In this document: one piece after another, positions 14,692 through 16,095 of the stretch
How the letters are laid out: each line of letters opens with the position of its first letter
Numbering within the stretch: position 1 is the stretch's first letter
Source of the DNA: CG03 sp034660675
Lineage (GTDB): Bacteria; CG03
NCBI GenBank assembly: GCA_034660675.1
Contig: JAYEJT010000061.1
Coordinates: 1 to 16,095, forward strand
Direction: 5' to 3'
Length of the DNA stretch: 16,095 bases
The notes under the pieces: model-generated
Database searches by the model: none
Told to the model about the DNA's origin: nothing
What the model saw: only the letters and a program-made list of their open reading frames with translations
Translations under genes and position numbers: made by a program

Positions 14692-15004
14692 TTTTTTTAC
14701 TTCCTTTTATGAAAACTATTTTTTCCGGTTCTGCTCTCCGGAGATTAAAATGCCGCTTGATGAATTTGTCAGTTTTTTCTGTTCCCGTATAATTGTTTAT
14801 TTTTTTCGCGAGTGTTATGTGCTCAAAATTTTTTTCCTGCCATATGGCGTTGAGGACCGATATCTGGTAGCCGTTTTTTATGGTTTCAGCGCTCTCCGCC
14901 ACGATTATCCCTATGAGTGTCAGAGCTGCCGCGCCCCAGAGAGCCGCTGTTTTTAGCAGCTTGTCGTGTTTGCCGCCGGAGTTGTATCTGCGCGCGGACG
15001 TCAT
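14678..15004 (-). CDS. ftsL: FtsL-like cell division protein
   Basis: The 108-residue protein has a basic N-terminal tail, one TM segment (about 18-37) and a periplasmic heptad-like region, GYQISVLNAIWQEKNFEHITLAKKI (45-69), ending in LRRAEPEKIVFI, a pattern typical of FtsL C-termini. FtsL joins FtsB and FtsQ and activates FtsWI. Sequence alone is weakly diagnostic; the identification rests on topology plus its place between rsmH and ftsI. The start forms an ATGA overlap with the rsmH stop. Confidence 0.82.
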   Translation of the reverse strand: MTSARRYNSGGKHDKLLKTAALWGAAALTLIGIIVAESAETIKNGYQISVLNAIWQEKNFEHITLAKKINNYTGTEKTDKFIKRHFNLRRAEPEKIVFIKGSKKNAEE

Positions 15005-15870
15005 ATTATTTCCGCCGCTCTCAGTCTGATGCTTCTGGCGCGGGGTTGAAGCCGGCTCTGTGCGTAGGTTGCTTTGACGGCTTTTTTTGTGAGAAGTTTT
15101 ATGGTACCGTTTTTTGCGAGATTTTTCAGCGAATTTTTGACGATTCTGTCTTCAATACTATGGAAGGTGAGAAAAGCCGCTCTGCCTTCCGGTTTTATTA
15201 TTTTAGTCAAAAAAGAGAAAACTTTTTCAACATTGTCCATCTCACCGTTTACGAAAATGCGCAGGGCCTGAAAAGTTTTGGTGGCGGGATGTGTTTTTCC
15301 GCCGTGAACGCATTTTGTTATGATATCCGCGAGTCCGGAAGCGCTGTCTATTTTGTGTTTTTTACGCTCTATAGTGATGCGTTTCGCTATGCGTCTTGAG
15401 CGGCGCTCTTCGCCGAATTTGTATATGATGTCGGCAATCTCTTTTTCGGGGAAGGTGTTTATGACATCCCATGCGCGAATGCCCTGTGATTTGCAGTAGC
15501 GCATATCAAGGAAATCATCTTTCATAAAACTGAAACCCCTGTCCGAATCGAGTTGGTAAGTACCTATACCGAAGTCAAAAAGTGTGCCGTCGGCTTCAGG
15601 CAGTTTCTTTTTTGCGAGCAGTTCCGGAAGATCGGTGTAGCTTGAGTTTTCGATTATTACCCTCTTATCACGGAAGTTTTCTTTTTCTTTTAGAAGCTGG
15701 CAGAGATCTTCGTCCAGATCTGTCATAAGCAGTTTCCCGTTTTCCCCGAGTTTATTGAGTATGGCTTCGGACAGCCAGCCCATTCCCGCGGTGGCGTCTA
15801 TGTAGAAACCGTCTTTTTTTATGTTCAAAAAGTCTATGACTTCCTCTTGTAGAAGCGGGCCTTCTTTCAT
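15001..15870 (-). CDS. rsmH: 16S rRNA (cytosine-1402-N4)-methyltransferase RsmH (MraW)
   Basis: RsmH uses SAM to N4-methylate C1402 in the ribosomal P site. The 289 residues keep the late motifs well: FGEERRSRRIA (152-162), THPATKTFQALRIFVNGE (193-210) and AFLTFHSIEDRIVK (232-245). The N-terminal half is unusual. The HVPVLL opening is KEGPLL, the SAM loop GxGGHS reads GMGWLS (29-34), and DLGVSSxQLD reads DFGIGTYQLD (99-108). RGFSF (111-115) is intact. The start overlaps the mraZ stop (ATGA), so an N-terminal truncation is unlikely. Confidence 0.9.
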   Translation of the reverse strand: MKEGPLLQEEVIDFLNIKKDGFYIDATAGMGWLSEAILNKLGENGKLLMTDLDEDLCQLLKEKENFRDKRVIIENSSYTDLPELLAKKKLPEADGTLFDFGIGTYQLDSDRGFSFMKDDFLDMRYCKSQGIRAWDVINTFPEKEIADIIYKFGEERRSRRIAKRITIERKKHKIDSASGLADIITKCVHGGKTHPATKTFQALRIFVNGEMDNVEKVFSFLTKIIKPEGRAAFLTFHSIEDRIVKNSLKNLAKNGTIKLLTKKAVKATYAQSRLQPRARSIRLRAAEII

Positions 15871-16095
15871 AAGCGGATATCCAGTTTTTCCGCATAAGCG
15901 GCGTATGTTTTTGTGTTAGCGTTTTCGTAGCCGGCAAATTTCGCGGGTGGCCATATCTCATAGAACCGGCCTATTTGAATAATGAGAATCTTCTTTTTTA
16001 TGCCGCACTTTTGTTTGAGAGCTGCGGGAAGGAGCAGCCGTTTGTGAGAGTCCGCTTTTACGGGGCAGGCGTGGGCGAAAAAGATCCTGAGGAAT
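15867..16095 (-). CDS. mraZ: Transcriptional regulator MraZ, C-terminal part (5' end outside window)
   Basis: This frame is open from the right edge and gives 75 residues, ending in EKLDIRL and a TGA within the rsmH ATG. It shows the second MraZ half-domain: HACPVKADSHKRLLLPAALK (DxxxRxLLP pattern), then KILIIQIGRFYEIWPPAKFAGYE (the vigvgdriEIWd...y pattern). MraZ is an AbrB-fold DNA-binding protein that represses or tunes the dcw operon from its first position; the promoter with its repeats would lie beyond the window. Gene order mraZ-rsmH-ftsL-ftsI supports the call. Confidence 0.85.
   Translation of the reverse strand, partial: FLRIFFAHACPVKADSHKRLLLPAALKQKCGIKKKILIIQIGRFYEIWPPAKFAGYENANTKTYAAYAEKLDIRL

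Noticed and set aside
14318..14956. 212-codon plus-strand frame across ftsI and ftsL
   Set aside because: Antisense to two well-supported genes and low-complexity Phe-rich, as expected opposite Lys-rich coding sequence.
1..16095. CRISPR arrays, toxin-antitoxin pairs, phage genes or a hidden defence island
   Set aside because: Apart from the insertion sequence, coding space is filled by housekeeping genes with short junctions. No regularly spaced repeats or unexplained gene-sized gaps were seen.

Overview
The window looks like bacterial chromosome from a diderm (Gram-negative-type) organism. It carries a division and cell-wall (dcw) gene cluster with a meso-diaminopimelate-type MurE, a lipid A-type (LpxL/HtrB-like) acyltransferase, and the conserved rpmH-rnpA-yidD-yidC-mnmE block. 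The proteins are lysine-rich and often diverge from textbook motifs (RsmH, MurE, GlmM, YidC, the acyltransferase). That suggests a poorly sampled phylum; an Elusimicrobiota- or Omnitrophota-like lineage is a guess, not something the sequence proves.

Layout. Nearly everything is on the minus strand and is best read from right to left. Positions 16095 to 8076 hold a tightly packed dcw operon: mraZ (3' part only), rsmH, ftsL, ftsI, murE, mraY, murD, ftsW. Most junctions are 4-nt ATGA overlaps or overlaps of 11 to 22 nt; the one gap is 11 nt. murF is missing from its usual place between murE and mraY, and murG/murC do not follow ftsW. A tRNA-Gly(CCC) gene follows ftsW, then a GC-rich hairpin cassette of about 100 bp that ends in a second copy of the tRNA 3' end. 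Next come the LpxL-like acyltransferase, hisH and hisF, again joined by 1- to 4-nt overlaps.

A complete-looking DDE insertion sequence (about 4148 to 5528, transposase on the plus strand) lies between hisF and the next operon. It ends 7 bp upstream of a TTGACA -35 box that appears to drive rpmH. That second operon is rpmH (L34, 44 codons), rnpA (starting 41 nt inside rpmH), yidD, yidC and mnmE. A small imperfect palindrome separates mnmE from the convergent plus-strand glmM, of which only the C-terminal third is present.

Together the genes cover peptidoglycan precursor synthesis (GlmM, MurE, MraY, MurD), septal wall synthesis (FtsL, FtsI, FtsW), outer-membrane lipid acylation, membrane protein insertion (YidC, YidD), tRNA and rRNA maturation (RnpA, MnmE, RsmH) and one step of histidine/purine metabolism (HisF/HisH). 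I found no clear new defence or biosynthetic system. The points most worth a second look are the duplicated tRNA 3' end with its cassette, the array-like ends of the IS (including a third right-end copy inside the transposase gene), the rpmH/rnpA overlap, and several substitutions at conserved functional positions.
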